From Dethiothermospora halolimnae (GTDB lineage: Bacteria; Bacillota; Clostridia; Tissierellales; VENL01), in contig NZ_JBAKFX010000020.1 of assembly GCF_037577855.1 (NCBI RefSeq), forward strand, positions 1-60,406: DNA of 60,406 bases. Direction: 5' to 3'. Below the pieces are notes generated by a model. It was not told the origin of the DNA. It made no database searches and saw only the letters and a program-made list of their open reading frames with translations. Every line of letters begins with the position of its first letter. Within the stretch, counting starts at the first letter, position 1. Below, piece by piece: positions 16,749-25,381 of the stretch. The position numbers were made by a program, and so were the translations under genes.

Positions 16749-17363
16749 CTATTCTTTATATTTTTCAATTTCTTTAATCAATATTTCCCAAGCATCATTA
16801 GGGCTTAACTCTAGTTTAAATTTATTAATTCTATTACTTACTCTCAAAAAGATATTTTTTACTTTCTCTAAATTTAACCCTAATTCTAACCTCAAACTCT
16901 CTATATCTTGAACTTCATCTTCAAATAAGTATTCAATTTCCTCATCATCATCTCCATCGAATAAAATTTCATTTAGTTTATGTTTTTTAGCAATTTTATA
17001 ATAGTTTAATTCAAGTAATTCCTCAATCGATTTATAATATCTTTCTATTGTTTTTAAGAATAGATAGCTATCGAATTTATTTTTTCTATAAGCCTCACCA
17101 TCATCACATTTAATAAATTTTTTGCTTTTATTATTTAATATCTCTATAACTATATCTTCATTAGAGTTTTGAGGATATTTCTTATTCATACTGTTATATT
17201 TCTTATTCCCTATAGATTTTAAAATGAATTTTTTAATTTCATCTTCAAAGTGGTAGTTCTTTGTCAATCCTTTATAACTTAGACTAACTTTATAGTTAAT
17301 TTCTTTATCTCTAAATTTTATCTCTCTTCTTTTATTAGATATTATTTTCTTTAGAATATTCAT
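16749..17363 (-). CDS. Hypothetical protein, 204 aa
   Basis: Convergent with the repressor at 16,380 and 16 bases downstream of a lipoprotein gene, with which it is probably co-transcribed. The product is charged and helical, with a run of acidic residues (FDGDDDEEIEYLFEDE) and a conserved-looking C-terminus (ELSPNDAWEILIKEIEKYKE). No membrane segments. Not recognised. It belongs to the accessory cassette inserted in the tail module. Confidence 0.6.
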   Translation of the reverse strand: MNILKKIISNKRREIKFRDKEINYKVSLSYKGLTKNYHFEDEIKKFILKSIGNKKYNSMNKKYPQNSNEDIVIEILNNKSKKFIKCDDGEAYRKNKFDSYLFLKTIERYYKSIEELLELNYYKIAKKHKLNEILFDGDDDEEIEYLFEDEVQDIESLRLELGLNLEKVKNIFLRVSNRINKFKLELSPNDAWEILIKEIEKYKE

Positions 17364-17379
17364 CCTGTCACCCCAAAAC

Positions 17380-17727
17380 CTAATATGCTTTTACTATGGT
17401 GTCTATTTGTATTTTATAGCTTTCATATTTGGGGAAAGTTTCATTTGTCGATGTTTCAAATGTTTTAGTTTCTCCCTCTTTTAATTTTGGTTCACTTCCA
17501 GTTAATGTGCCTAATATGTTTTCATCTTTATCATATAAAGTTATTGTGTAGAAAAAAGAATAATCTTTACTGTTGTCATTTGTTACTTCTCCTAAAGCTT
17601 TAGTCATTCCTTTATCTTGTTTAATTGTAACCTTGTCAAAAGTTATGTTTTCTTCGGGGTCAGACGAACACCCTACTATTCCTAATAGCAACGAAACTGT
17701 AAGTAATAATATTAATAATTTCTTCAT
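17380..17727 (-). CDS. FxLYD-type lipoprotein
   Basis: 115 aa. A type II signal peptide (KKLLILLLTVSLLLGIVGCS) ends in the lipobox GIVGC, so the mature protein is lipid-anchored on the outside of the membrane. The mature part carries GEVTNDNSKDYSFFYTITLY and LYDKDENILGT, the FxLYD domain pattern. Prophage lipoproteins of this kind are often superinfection-exclusion factors; that role is inference. A stretch without phage genes (17,728-17,785) separates it from the tape measure. Confidence 0.8.
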   Translation of the reverse strand: MKKLLILLLTVSLLLGIVGCSSDPEENITFDKVTIKQDKGMTKALGEVTNDNSKDYSFFYTITLYDKDENILGTLTGSEPKLKEGETKTFETSTNETFPKYESYKIQIDTIVKAY

Positions 17728-17785
17728 GTAATCCCCTCCTTAATAATATATTATACCAAATTATAGAAAGAATTACATGAAGATT

Positions 17786-19252
17786 TTATCTTTCTGTTAG
17801 AGCTGGTCTTTTCTTTCTTAGTCTATTGAAGTAGTTTTCTAGTATTGGAGTCAATTCTCCATCTATAACATTTTTTATAGTTTCTTCTATACTACTATTC
17901 TCACTTACTCCTTCTACTTTTATATTTATAGTTGGAGCAAAATTTACATCCTCTCTATATTCTTCACTAGATATACTTTCTGTTAATTTAGATTTAGTTT
18001 GTTTGTTCGGTAGAACCTTAGCCCCTCTAGGCATTGTTACAAGTTCGGGGCCTCTCTCTCCAACTATAGCTTGACCTCCACCGAAGAAATTAGTACCTTT
18101 AGCCAACATAGGTATTTGAGGTATATTTATTCCAAATTCTTTACCACCGACTTTAGGTAGCCACTTAGGAAATTTAATGTTTATTTTATTTAAGCCACTT
18201 ATCAATTTATTTATTCCACTAAGTATGAAGTTTATAGCACTTTTTGCCCCTGCTTTCATTCCTCCGAAAAATGATTGCATGGCATTTCTAGCAGTATCAC
18301 TTTTCTTGTAAAGTGCAACCAAGCCAAGTACCAACCCTGCTACCAAAGTTACTACTAATCCTATTGGATTGGCAGTTAGTGCAGTATTAAATAACCACGT
18401 TGCAGCAGTTGCTACTTTGGTTGCTCCTGCTAAAATAAAATCAGCCGTATATAGACCTACTATAGCTAATGTATGAGCTCCGCTTGCGATAACAGATGCC
18501 CATTGTGCAGCAGTCTGTATTCCTTGCATTATAGATACTGCGAACAATATAGCACGATAACCCAAATAAGCTTTACCTAATCCTTTTAATGCACCTACAA
18601 CTGTATCTTTATGATCTACTACCCAATTTAGTCCATTATTTACTAAATCCAATCCACCAGTCACTAAATCGCCTAAAGTTGTTTTTAACCCAGTCGATTC
18701 ATCTCCCATTCCACCAAATGCAGTTATAACTATGTCGGTAACAGTAGAGCCTATACTGGCCAGTCTAGGTACTAACTCAAAGGCTACAAATCCTCCAAAG
18801 TCTTTCATAACTGGCACTACAGGATTTTCTATAAATCCAGCTACTCGATTAAATACATTAGTTGCTATATCTCCCCATCTTTGGATAGTTCCATTTTCGG
18901 ACCATTTTATTAATGTTTTAGATAATCCTTTAACTTTCCCTTTTATAGTATCGAACATGCTACCGACTCGAACTTCTCCAGTGGCTGATATTCCCATCAT
19001 TCTAGCTAAAGAGTTACTAAATACACCTTTTACAGTGGACATAACCCCTTTGAATGAGTTTGCTTGCATTTCCATTCCACCGGCAAATCTATCCTTCATA
19101 AGTCCCAATAAGGCTTTATTGAATTTTTCTTGGTTAGTTATTTGTCCTTTATTATTAACTATTTGAGCCTTAGCCATGTTTTTGTTGGCCCATTCTACTA
19201 TATTTTGTTTTTTAATACCAAATTCTTTTAATCTTTCCATTTCTCCCATTTG
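17786..19252 (-). CDS. Tape-measure protein, second exon
   Basis: Encodes the C-terminal ~488 residues of the tail length-determining protein. It opens with MGEMERLKEFGIKK, which in intact tape measures follows directly after 'DAQ'. A hydrophobic central region (VAGLVLGLVALYKKSD, several TM-like segments) and KGTNFFGGGQAIVGERGPEL with MPRGAKVLPN near the end are typical of this family. The in-frame ATG at 19,249 is not a real start: no ribosome site precedes it and the upstream sequence is intron. It joins 20,815-21,387. Confidence 0.88.
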   Translation of the reverse strand, partial: QMGEMERLKEFGIKKQNIVEWANKNMAKAQIVNNKGQITNQEKFNKALLGLMKDRFAGGMEMQANSFKGVMSTVKGVFSNSLARMMGISATGEVRVGSMFDTIKGKVKGLSKTLIKWSENGTIQRWGDIATNVFNRVAGFIENPVVPVMKDFGGFVAFELVPRLASIGSTVTDIVITAFGGMGDESTGLKTTLGDLVTGGLDLVNNGLNWVVDHKDTVVGALKGLGKAYLGYRAILFAVSIMQGIQTAAQWASVIASGAHTLAIVGLYTADFILAGATKVATAATWLFNTALTANPIGLVVTLVAGLVLGLVALYKKSDTARNAMQSFFGGMKAGAKSAINFILSGINKLISGLNKINIKFPKWLPKVGGKEFGINIPQIPMLAKGTNFFGGGQAIVGERGPELVTMPRGAKVLPNKQTKSKLTESISSEEYREDVNFAPTINIKVEGVSENSSIEETIKNVIDGELTPILENYFNRLRKKRPALTER

Positions 19253-20814
19253 CTATATGTTACCCATAAGGCTTTTTATCCCTATGTTCTTATACTTTAT
19301 ATTCGCATAAGGTCAGCATATATTTTTAGTATTATATATCACTACATAATACCAGTGTCGGACACTCTTGGAAGGATTATATTTATTCACCTTCTATGCG
19401 TTACGGTGCTGTTTAGCCTTTCGATATCTAAACAGTTACCTCGGTATTAGCATTTCAGCCTTCACCGATTTTGCCCGATTTAACGACGCCCAAATCGTTA
19501 GGAGAATTAGATATTAAAAAAGCACCCTAATCACCTAGGGTACTTCTAATTCTTTGTTGTATAATTTTGAAAAACATTCTGTGTGACCTCTGAACCAAAT
19601 TTTAGGTTTATACTGGAATTTTCTATTCTTTTCATGTAACTCCTTTTCCAAGTAAATAGCATCATATAAGTTTGTATTTACAGTGTCTAATATTTTATAA
19701 TCATAAGGCATTATTTCCCCACTAAATCTTTTTTTTAGTAAATTTCTAGTTATACCTATTTTATAAAAATGCTCTTCGTAGTTCCAGCACTCAATTATAT
19801 ATACTTTTACTTTTAATTTAAGCCACTCTTTCTTATTTCTTTCAGCCTTAGTGGTATTATACCCACCATCTCCATGTTTTAATTTTCTAGCACATATAGG
19901 ACATCTTTGCTCGCCATGAATAAAATCTTTTAGTGTCATATTAAATCTATGCCCTTTATGACATTCAAAATTATATTTTTCATGAGTGCCTATAAATTCT
20001 TTTGATGTAAATTTATAATTGGGTTGGTTTTTCGAAAACCATAACAATATATTCTCATAAGAGTAAGGGTTATTTGGCGAAAATTTATGCTGTTCTTTTC
20101 CATATCTTAAATTACAAACTGAAGTCTGATACTTATAACCTTTTCGATCCTTATATTTTAATACTTCTTTATTGTTGTTATATTTATCAAACAAAGGCTT
20201 AAAACCTCTTTTTATAAACTCTGATTTGACATCTTCAATTTTTAACTTTCTATCTTTTTTCAATTTTCCAATAGCACATTTTGGGCAATTAGAACCCCTT
20301 TGAACTACTGTCCATGACATTCTAAACTCTCCATGTATCGGACAAGACAAGGTTAATTTTTCACTATTATTTTTATATTCTGTTGATATTAATTTAAAAG
20401 GTTTATTGTTTCTTTTTAGCCACAACTTAATATTTTCTATAGTATATGGATTTCCATTTCCAAAAGCACTAGGCTTAGCGTTTCTATGGGCCATTTTATC
20501 ATAGCATCCTAAAACTTTATAACCTTCTTTAGTTTCCAGTAATAGCTTTTGCTTGTTATTTTTGTAATCCTTGAACAATGGCTTGTAACCTTTGGAAATA
20601 GCAAGTTCCTTAACTTCTTCTAAGCTAAGTTTTTTAGCCATAACAAGTACACCTCCGATAGTGCTTTCTTTTATCCGAGTATTAAGTTTTTATTAATGTA
20701 GGAAGAAGACTCGGATTTCCTTCTTGTCATTATGGGTAGCTAATCCATAACTATCCTACATATATATTATACCCTATTTCGACAAAGTTATGAAGCTATC
20801 GCTAAAATATTTTG
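19253..20814 (-). other. Group I intron in the tape-measure gene
   Basis: Removing 19,253-20,814 (or equivalently 19,247-20,808) fuses the exons in frame to give ...DAQMGEMERLKEFG, a normal tape-measure sequence. Both choices leave a T at the end of the first exon and a G at the end of the intron, the group I rule. Between 19,300 and 19,510 (minus strand) lie core-like elements: CGGTGAAGGC, AATACCGAGGTAAC and GTAACGCATAGAAGG, then TGTCCGACA, in the P-Q-R-S order. The intron carries the GIY-YIG gene at 19,535-20,641. A 1,562-base length fits an intron with an internal endonuclease. Confidence 0.82.
19535..20641 (-). CDS. Intron-encoded GIY-YIG homing endonuclease
   Basis: 368 aa. Repeated N-terminal modules contain zinc-binding pairs (SCPIHGEF ... 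CPKC and CHKGHRF ... CPIC) and the repeated phrase GYKPLF/GFKPLF, probably DNA-binding. The C-terminal 100 residues form the nuclease: KVYIIECW, then FYKIGITRNLLKKRF, the GIY-YIG core with its catalytic tyrosine and arginine. It has its own ribosome site (GGAGGTG) inside the intron. Cleavage of intronless tape-measure genes would spread the intron. All key residues seem intact. Confidence 0.85.
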   Translation of the reverse strand: MAKKLSLEEVKELAISKGYKPLFKDYKNNKQKLLLETKEGYKVLGCYDKMAHRNAKPSAFGNGNPYTIENIKLWLKRNNKPFKLISTEYKNNSEKLTLSCPIHGEFRMSWTVVQRGSNCPKCAIGKLKKDRKLKIEDVKSEFIKRGFKPLFDKYNNNKEVLKYKDRKGYKYQTSVCNLRYGKEQHKFSPNNPYSYENILLWFSKNQPNYKFTSKEFIGTHEKYNFECHKGHRFNMTLKDFIHGEQRCPICARKLKHGDGGYNTTKAERNKKEWLKLKVKVYIIECWNYEEHFYKIGITRNLLKKRFSGEIMPYDYKILDTVNTNLYDAIYLEKELHEKNRKFQYKPKIWFRGHTECFSKLYNKELEVP

Positions 20815-21387
20815 AGCGTCGGCAATAGCTTCTACCCCTTGGTCTATGGATTTTCCCATCACACTGGACATGTCACCTATAATTCCTATATTCTTCTTAG
20901 CTGACATACCATAACTTTCTAACTTTACACTAGCTTCTACAATGCTTTCAGTGCTAAAAGGAGTTTTATTTGCAAATTTAATGGCCCACTGGAATGTTTT
21001 CGCTGCCTCTTCTTGTGAACCCATAACTCTGTTTAAAGTATTTCTATATTGTTCTAAATCAGCAGCACCTTCAAGCCCAGCACTTCCAACTGATTTTATT
21101 CCTCCTGCTACTGCTCTAATCCCTAGATATCCTGCTGCTATCTTAGTAACTCTGCTTAATGTATTTCCAAATGTACCTAAACTTCTGTTTGTAACATTAT
21201 TCGTAGTCCTCCCAAATCTATTCATTACAGAGTTGGCTCCACCTATTCTGTTTGAAAACCTCTCGGCAGCTGTAGAGCCATCACGGAAGTTACTGCTCAT
21301 TCTATCTACAGAGTCATTAGTCCTTCTAAGCCCTCTATCATTTATGTCAAAATTTACTCCGAATGTTAAATTTCTTAAATCAGCCAT
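20815..21387 (-). CDS. Tape-measure protein, first exon
   Basis: N-terminal ~191 residues of the tail tape measure, starting MADLRNLTFGVNFDIND. The ATG overlaps the stop of the chaperone extension frame (TAATG). It includes EYRNTLNRVMGSQEEAAKTF-like tape-measure motifs (DLEQYRNTLNRVMGSQEEA, ANKTPFSTESIVEASVKLES) and ends at ...EAIADAQ, where the intron begins. Without splicing, translation runs nine codons into the intron to a stop at 20,788. Spliced product is about 680 aa, implying a tail near 100 nm by the usual 0.15 nm per residue rule. Confidence 0.9.
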
Positions 21388-21584
21388 TATTTCACCTTCT
21401 TTTTAGGCTTACATAATTTGAGTCCTTCTCTAGCTTCAAGGATTTCTTCTTCTGTCATTTTACATACTTCTTTGTATGCCATTCCACCTACAAATACTAA
21501 TTCCCAAAGCCATATATTTTCCTTAGCCTTTCTTTTAAAATAAGACTCGCTTTTATTGCATTCCGAGAAATCGTTCGATTTCCT
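21387..21584 (-). CDS. Tail assembly chaperone, frameshifted C-terminal part
   Basis: A second reading frame overlaps the end of the 21,553-21,801 gene and continues to the tape-measure start. From 21,563 it reads ECNKSESYFKRKAKENIWLW, then GMAYKEVCKMTEEEILEARE, and a lysine-rich end. It has no convincing start codon. Tail chaperones of long-tailed phages are made as a short form and a frameshifted long form. Here a +1 (or -2) shift between 21,563 and 21,584 would fuse the two to about 140 aa, close to the XkdN length. A simple frameshift mutation is the alternative. Confidence 0.7.
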   Translation of the reverse strand, partial: RKSNDFSECNKSESYFKRKAKENIWLWELVFVGGMAYKEVCKMTEEEILEAREGLKLCKPKKKVK

Positions 21585-21801
21585 CGACTAACTGTAACCC
21601 TGCCTTAAAATCTTCGTCAAAGTCTGAACTTGTTACTTTAGGATTTATTACACAATACTTATATAGTTTCTCTGCATATGCAGCTTGTTGTAACACTCCG
21701 TATTTGTTGTTACACTGGTCCAATAACTCTAAATACTTTTTATATGGTAACGACTGCAATTCATATTCCTTTCCATTAACTTCTACTTTACCTTTTTTCA
21801 T
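21553..21801 (-). CDS. Tail assembly chaperone, N-terminal part (XkdN-like)
   Basis: 82 aa from the ATG at 21,801 (AGGAGG nine bases before). Located between tube and tape measure, the invariant chaperone position. Sequence: GKVEVNGKEYELQSLPYKKY, then a helical part ending IERFLGMQ. It would coat the tape measure during tail assembly. Its reading frame is probably extended by ribosomal frameshifting into 21,387-21,584. Confidence 0.78.
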   Translation of the reverse strand: MKKGKVEVNGKEYELQSLPYKKYLELLDQCNNKYGVLQQAAYAEKLYKYCVINPKVTSSDFDEDFKAGLQLVEEIERFLGMQ

Positions 21802-21829
21802 TTTCACATTCCTCCTAATTTTTAGTATA

Positions 21830-21852
21830 GAAAAAGCACCCTTTCGGATGCT
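21830..21852 (-). terminator. Partial terminator after the tail tube gene
   Basis: Minus-strand stem AGCATCC/GGGTGCT with GAAA tetraloop and TTTTTCTAT tail, right after the tube stop. Probably lets the abundant tube and sheath be made in excess of downstream proteins. Confidence 0.8.
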
Positions 21853-21854
21853 CT

Positions 21855-22256
21855 TTAGTTAAATTCTAATTTACTAACAAATATTACAAACTCTCTTTCA
21901 GTTATCTCATTTGATGCCTCATAGGTAGCTGGTTTCCTTACTCTACACTCTGTACCTCCTGCTGTGACTTTATTATCATTTAAATCCACGACACTAGCTG
22001 GAATAATAGCATTTTTCCCTTTTCTAGTAGCTAAATCATTAAGATATGCTACAGATGGGCTTGTAGACTCTAAAGTAACTGTAATTTCTCCAGTTTCATT
22101 TGATGTTTCACTCATAGCGACATCCCCTTGAGCTCCAACATACTCTGTGAAGGTATCTTCCATTCTCTCTACAGATACAAAGCTACCTTCTGCAAATCCA
22201 GTAAGAGCAACTCCACCTACAATAACATTTACATCCTTTGGGTCATAACTTCTCAT
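21855..22256 (-). CDS. Tail tube protein (DUF3277-like)
   Basis: 133 aa, starting MRSYDPKDVNVIVGGVALTG, FAEGSFVSVERMEDTFTEY. Matches the DUF3277 structural family of myophage tube proteins. Immediately follows the sheath gene, as in other contractile tails. It stacks in hexamer rings to form the inner tube. Confidence 0.9.
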   Translation of the reverse strand: MRSYDPKDVNVIVGGVALTGFAEGSFVSVERMEDTFTEYVGAQGDVAMSETSNETGEITVTLESTSPSVAYLNDLATRKGKNAIIPASVVDLNDNKVTAGGTECRVRKPATYEASNEITEREFVIFVSKLEFN

Positions 22257-22259
22257 ATT

Positions 22260-23279
22260 CTACACCTCCTCGTAAGTAAGAACACCATTTATAGTTATTT
22301 CATGTATTGCACCTGCTAAGGTTGCACACCATTCTACACCATTTAATTTTCTATTAGCCACATCATTAATTGGAATAGTACCTCTAGTTGGTACATTTAT
22401 AGAATATACTCCTCTATCATTTTCATCTGTAAGGATTATACCCTGTTCTGTGGCTTGCTTTAATACAGTTGTCATGGCATCCACTACCATAGATATACCT
22501 TTGTTACTGTAAGGTATTTTATCTTTGGTATAAAGAAGTCTAGATACTTCCTCTGTCATTCTAGCCTCTATAAAATCTTGACTTCTCATAACATCTATAT
22601 ATTCACCAGATGATACCTTACCTTCACTGGTCTGTAACATACCTAACTTTCTAACATAAGTATTTCCACCATCTTTGTGTAATTGAGTTATTTCTGTAAC
22701 CCCTAAATCAGCCTCGGTTACTCCATTAATATTTTTAAATTTCCATGTAAGAGAACCAGGGTCCTTAGGACCACATTTTCCAACCCAACCACAAGCCATA
22801 TATTCTTCTGGTTTAGTATGAACACATATTATAGTCCTTTCACTTTCTAATGTTGCTGCTAAACTTAAATTATCAGTATCAGCAAAATATAACTTCTTCT
22901 GTGCATCTATCCAACCAGATAAAGCTGTTATTTCAGTATCTTCTTTTTCTTCGCATAAAAGGAAATACCAATCATTATTCTTTTCTGCTAAATCATTAAG
23001 TGCAGCAGTTAGAATTTTAGGGTCTCCTGCTGTGCTATCATAAGCTACTCCATATATTGCTATCTTCTCTGGTCTTGGAGTTTGTGCAAATATTCTATTG
23101 GCCATTTTGTAGGCTTCCGTATCTTCTTTGAAATCATCAGATACACTTTGTAAATCTAAGTACTCTTTATATTCATGATCTACATTAGTTGCTAATATAA
23201 GAGGTAGTCCAAAACCTTTCTGGGTTAATGCTTGTGTTTCCCTCGATATATTAACAACAACATCTTTAATATAACTCAT
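22260..23279 (-). CDS. Tail sheath protein (DUF3383-like)
   Basis: 339 aa. Its start (VVVNISRETQALTQKGFGLP) and C-terminal NDVANRKLNGVEWCATLAGA with IHEITINGVLTYEEV fit the DUF3383 sheath family of contractile tails. It is the direct evidence that this is a myovirus-type phage. The sheath contracts and drives the tube through the cell envelope. GGAGAGTG precedes the ATG. Confidence 0.9.
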   Translation of the reverse strand: MSYIKDVVVNISRETQALTQKGFGLPLILATNVDHEYKEYLDLQSVSDDFKEDTEAYKMANRIFAQTPRPEKIAIYGVAYDSTAGDPKILTAALNDLAEKNNDWYFLLCEEKEDTEITALSGWIDAQKKLYFADTDNLSLAATLESERTIICVHTKPEEYMACGWVGKCGPKDPGSLTWKFKNINGVTEADLGVTEITQLHKDGGNTYVRKLGMLQTSEGKVSSGEYIDVMRSQDFIEARMTEEVSRLLYTKDKIPYSNKGISMVVDAMTTVLKQATEQGIILTDENDRGVYSINVPTRGTIPINDVANRKLNGVEWCATLAGAIHEITINGVLTYEEV

Positions 23280-23283
23280 TTAA

Positions 23284-23781
23284 TCACTCTCCTAACTGTT
23301 CAATAGTTTCTACTATTATGCTTGTTTCATCAACTGTCCTAAGGATTACATCAAATCCAACTTTCCTTTCATAATCACCTACTATTAAGCTATCTCTGTT
23401 ACCGAAAGCCTCTATAGACTTAACTATGAGATTATTTCTCTTTAGTAGATAATAACCTTTAAGCCTAAACCAATCCTTTAGTTGCATGGCCAAATCTATT
23501 GACTCCATTTCATCCTTGCTAACTGCTGTAAAAGATATGGTTATACTTGGTTGTTCTATCCTAGTGGTTTTTATGTCATATTTAAACTTTGTCCCTAAAC
23601 TCGGAATGGTTTCATCTATTTCTATACTGTTGTTTTGGCTATTATAAGGTGTTGTAAACTTGTAAAGGATATATGGGTATGGTGGTTTCTTTCCTATATT
23701 GTTAGAGGGTATTACGGGTTTACCTATATGATTAACAAGTTCTTTTACTATAAAGTTTCTTATATCCTTTATATTAATCAT
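23284..23781 (-). CDS. Neck/tail terminator protein (LIC_12616-like)
   Basis: 165 aa; NIGKKPPYPYILYKFTTPYN with IDLAMQLKDWFRL matches the 'phage neck terminator' family that caps the tail before head joining. Overlaps the preceding neck gene by eight bases. Confidence 0.75.
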   Translation of the reverse strand: MINIKDIRNFIVKELVNHIGKPVIPSNNIGKKPPYPYILYKFTTPYNSQNNSIEIDETIPSLGTKFKYDIKTTRIEQPSITISFTAVSKDEMESIDLAMQLKDWFRLKGYYLLKRNNLIVKSIEAFGNRDSLIVGDYERKVGFDVILRTVDETSIIVETIEQLGE

Positions 23782-24130
23782 TGTTATCAGCTCTTTTTAA
23801 GAAATAAATATTCAATCCATTTGCAAATCTACTATAGTCTTTTTCTCTGTGAACTTGATATGTCTTACCATCTATTGCATCCTTTACTTCCTCACCTATA
23901 TCTAAGTTTCTATGGATGTATAACTTCCTATCATCTGTGGTATAAGTTCCCCCATCATCAAACTTTAAGTCCTCGGTATTTAGTGGAACTATGGCACCTT
24001 GTACTTCGACTGGCCTCTTTCCGCCTTCTACCCATACCCCTCCATTATCCCAATCTCTGTAACCATCTGTCCCCTCATATATAATTAAAGGTGATGAATA
24101 TTTGTCAATTAAGCCTTTAAAATTAAACAT
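23774..24130 (-). CDS. Head-tail neck protein
   Basis: 118 aa. WVEGGKRPVEVQGAIVPLNT and GKTYQVHREKDYSRFANGLN recall small beta-rich head-closure/stopper proteins at this place in PBSX-like phages. Overlaps both neighbours by one to eight bases. Assignment from order plus weak pattern. Confidence 0.65.
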   Translation of the reverse strand: MFNFKGLIDKYSSPLIIYEGTDGYRDWDNGGVWVEGGKRPVEVQGAIVPLNTEDLKFDDGGTYTTDDRKLYIHRNLDIGEEVKDAIDGKTYQVHREKDYSRFANGLNIYFLKRADNND

Positions 24131-24744
24131 TATATCTCCACCACCTTGTAAGTTATACTACTTTTAAGTCTTCCAGTTTTGATTAATGGATTAGTTTTTC
24201 TTTTATCTGTAGATAGTGTGACACTCGATTTTGGAGGGGCCTTTAAATCTGTCATGTATTTTACTATTCTACCTACTATATATTCTCCTAAAGTTTCAAA
24301 AAATTTGTCTACTGTTATTTTAAAACTTAAAACTTTTTTTAGTAATATTTCACCTTTTCGCTCTATTTTATTTCTATACTCATCATATCCTCCACGAATG
24401 AATGACCTTTCAGGTATGTCTACACTTTCAGCTAACCAATAATAAAATTCTAGATTTTTCTTCCCTTTCTTTTTAACTAAATACAAACCTCCGTTTGCTT
24501 TAATAGGAAATAAGTCACTAAAATCCCTTGGACTCTTTTCTCTAGCTTTTTTGTTTAATGGTATAGTTAAATATTTAGCACTTTTAGGTTCTATATGTGC
24601 TCCAAATTCATTAACTCTAGCTATCATGAGTATTTGACTATCGTCTTCTCCAAATATTCCTATTTGAATAGATTTCCTAGATAATTCTTCTAAGGCTTCT
24701 AATAGCCTTGGAATATTATTCTCATCTTCTATATTAACTCTCAT
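24130..24744 (-). CDS. Mu gpG-like virion morphogenesis protein
   Basis: 204 aa. IQIGIFGEDDSQILMIARVN with NEFGA and IPERSFIRGG is the conserved start of the Mu G/virion morphogenesis group that completes tails. GRLKSSITYKVV at the end is also typical. In operon with neck genes. Confidence 0.78.
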   Translation of the reverse strand: MRVNIEDENNIPRLLEALEELSRKSIQIGIFGEDDSQILMIARVNEFGAHIEPKSAKYLTIPLNKKAREKSPRDFSDLFPIKANGGLYLVKKKGKKNLEFYYWLAESVDIPERSFIRGGYDEYRNKIERKGEILLKKVLSFKITVDKFFETLGEYIVGRIVKYMTDLKAPPKSSVTLSTDKRKTNPLIKTGRLKSSITYKVVEI

Positions 24745-25043
24745 ATAAATTTCACTCTCCTATATGGCTTTAGAATAGCTTTAACCTCTGATGGCATACC
24801 ATTACTGTTGTTAAGGTCAAAATAACTTATAGACATATCTGACAAGCTTTCAGATTGAACTCTATTATCCTCTTTCATACTGTCAATCCATTTGGCTATA
24901 GCTAACTTCATACCTTCTTTTATTTCAGTTTGATTAGTGTATTTGAGGACCAATTCTTTAATCAGAGGTAATGTGATTTCAATGTATGTATCTAAACTAT
25001 CATCTTTTATCCTTAATAATGTTTTTACTTCATTTACTGTCAT
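24741..25043 (-). CDS. Head-tail connector, gp6-like
   Basis: Start at ATG 25,043 after AAGGTG. The 100-aa helical product (TVNEVKTLLRIKDDSLDTYI, then LPLIKELVLKYTN) matches the gp6-like head-tail connector family. It forms the ring under the portal. Confidence 0.82.
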   Translation of the reverse strand: MTVNEVKTLLRIKDDSLDTYIEITLPLIKELVLKYTNQTEIKEGMKLAIAKWIDSMKEDNRVQSESLSDMSISYFDLNNSNGMPSEVKAILKPYRRVKFI

Positions 25044-25044
25044 A

Positions 25045-25320
25045 TTAAGCACCTTCTATAGCTTCAATTATTTCATCCTTATTCATTTTACTTTTAAGCT
25101 TTATTCCTTTTTCTGCTGCTAAATCTTTCAATTCATCTACTGTCATGTCTTCTAGGTTAATCTCAATTTCTTCACATTCAATTTCTTCAACATGCTTCAT
25201 ATGCTGTAATAGATCTATTTCCTTTTTATCAGTTGTTGCATAAACTCCATTAACAAACTGCTTATATTCTCCATCAACATAAAATCCTAACTCTAGATAC
25301 TTTTTAGATTTAAATTTCAT
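25045..25320 (-). CDS. Small protein with HeH/Rho-N-like helix pair
   Basis: Start at ATG 25,320, after AGGAGG. 91 aa. The N-terminal part is beta-rich (YLELGFYVDGEYKQFVNGVY). The C-terminal MTVDELKDLAAEKGIKLKSK is a helix-extended-loop-helix (HeH/SAP-like) motif that often binds nucleic acid. Typical gene after the capsid in these phages; possible head decoration or DNA contact. Confidence 0.7.
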   Translation of the reverse strand: MKFKSKKYLELGFYVDGEYKQFVNGVYATTDKKEIDLLQHMKHVEEIECEEIEINLEDMTVDELKDLAAEKGIKLKSKMNKDEIIEAIEGA

Positions 25321-25347
25321 CTTTATACCTCCTATCAATATTAATTA

Positions 25348-25376
25348 TTAAAGAGCAGGAAAACCCTGCTCTTTAA
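25348..25376 (-). terminator. Strong hairpin after capsid gene
   Basis: Perfect 12-bp stem TTAAAGAGCAGG/CCTGCTCTTTAA with a four-base loop, then AATAATT. Likely partial terminator or mRNA 3' stabiliser for the capsid message. Confidence 0.7.
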
Positions 25377-25381
25377 TATAA

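Noticed and set aside
19247..19249. ATG as start of a separate tail gene
   Set aside because: No ribosome site and the protein continues the tape-measure sequence after the intron.
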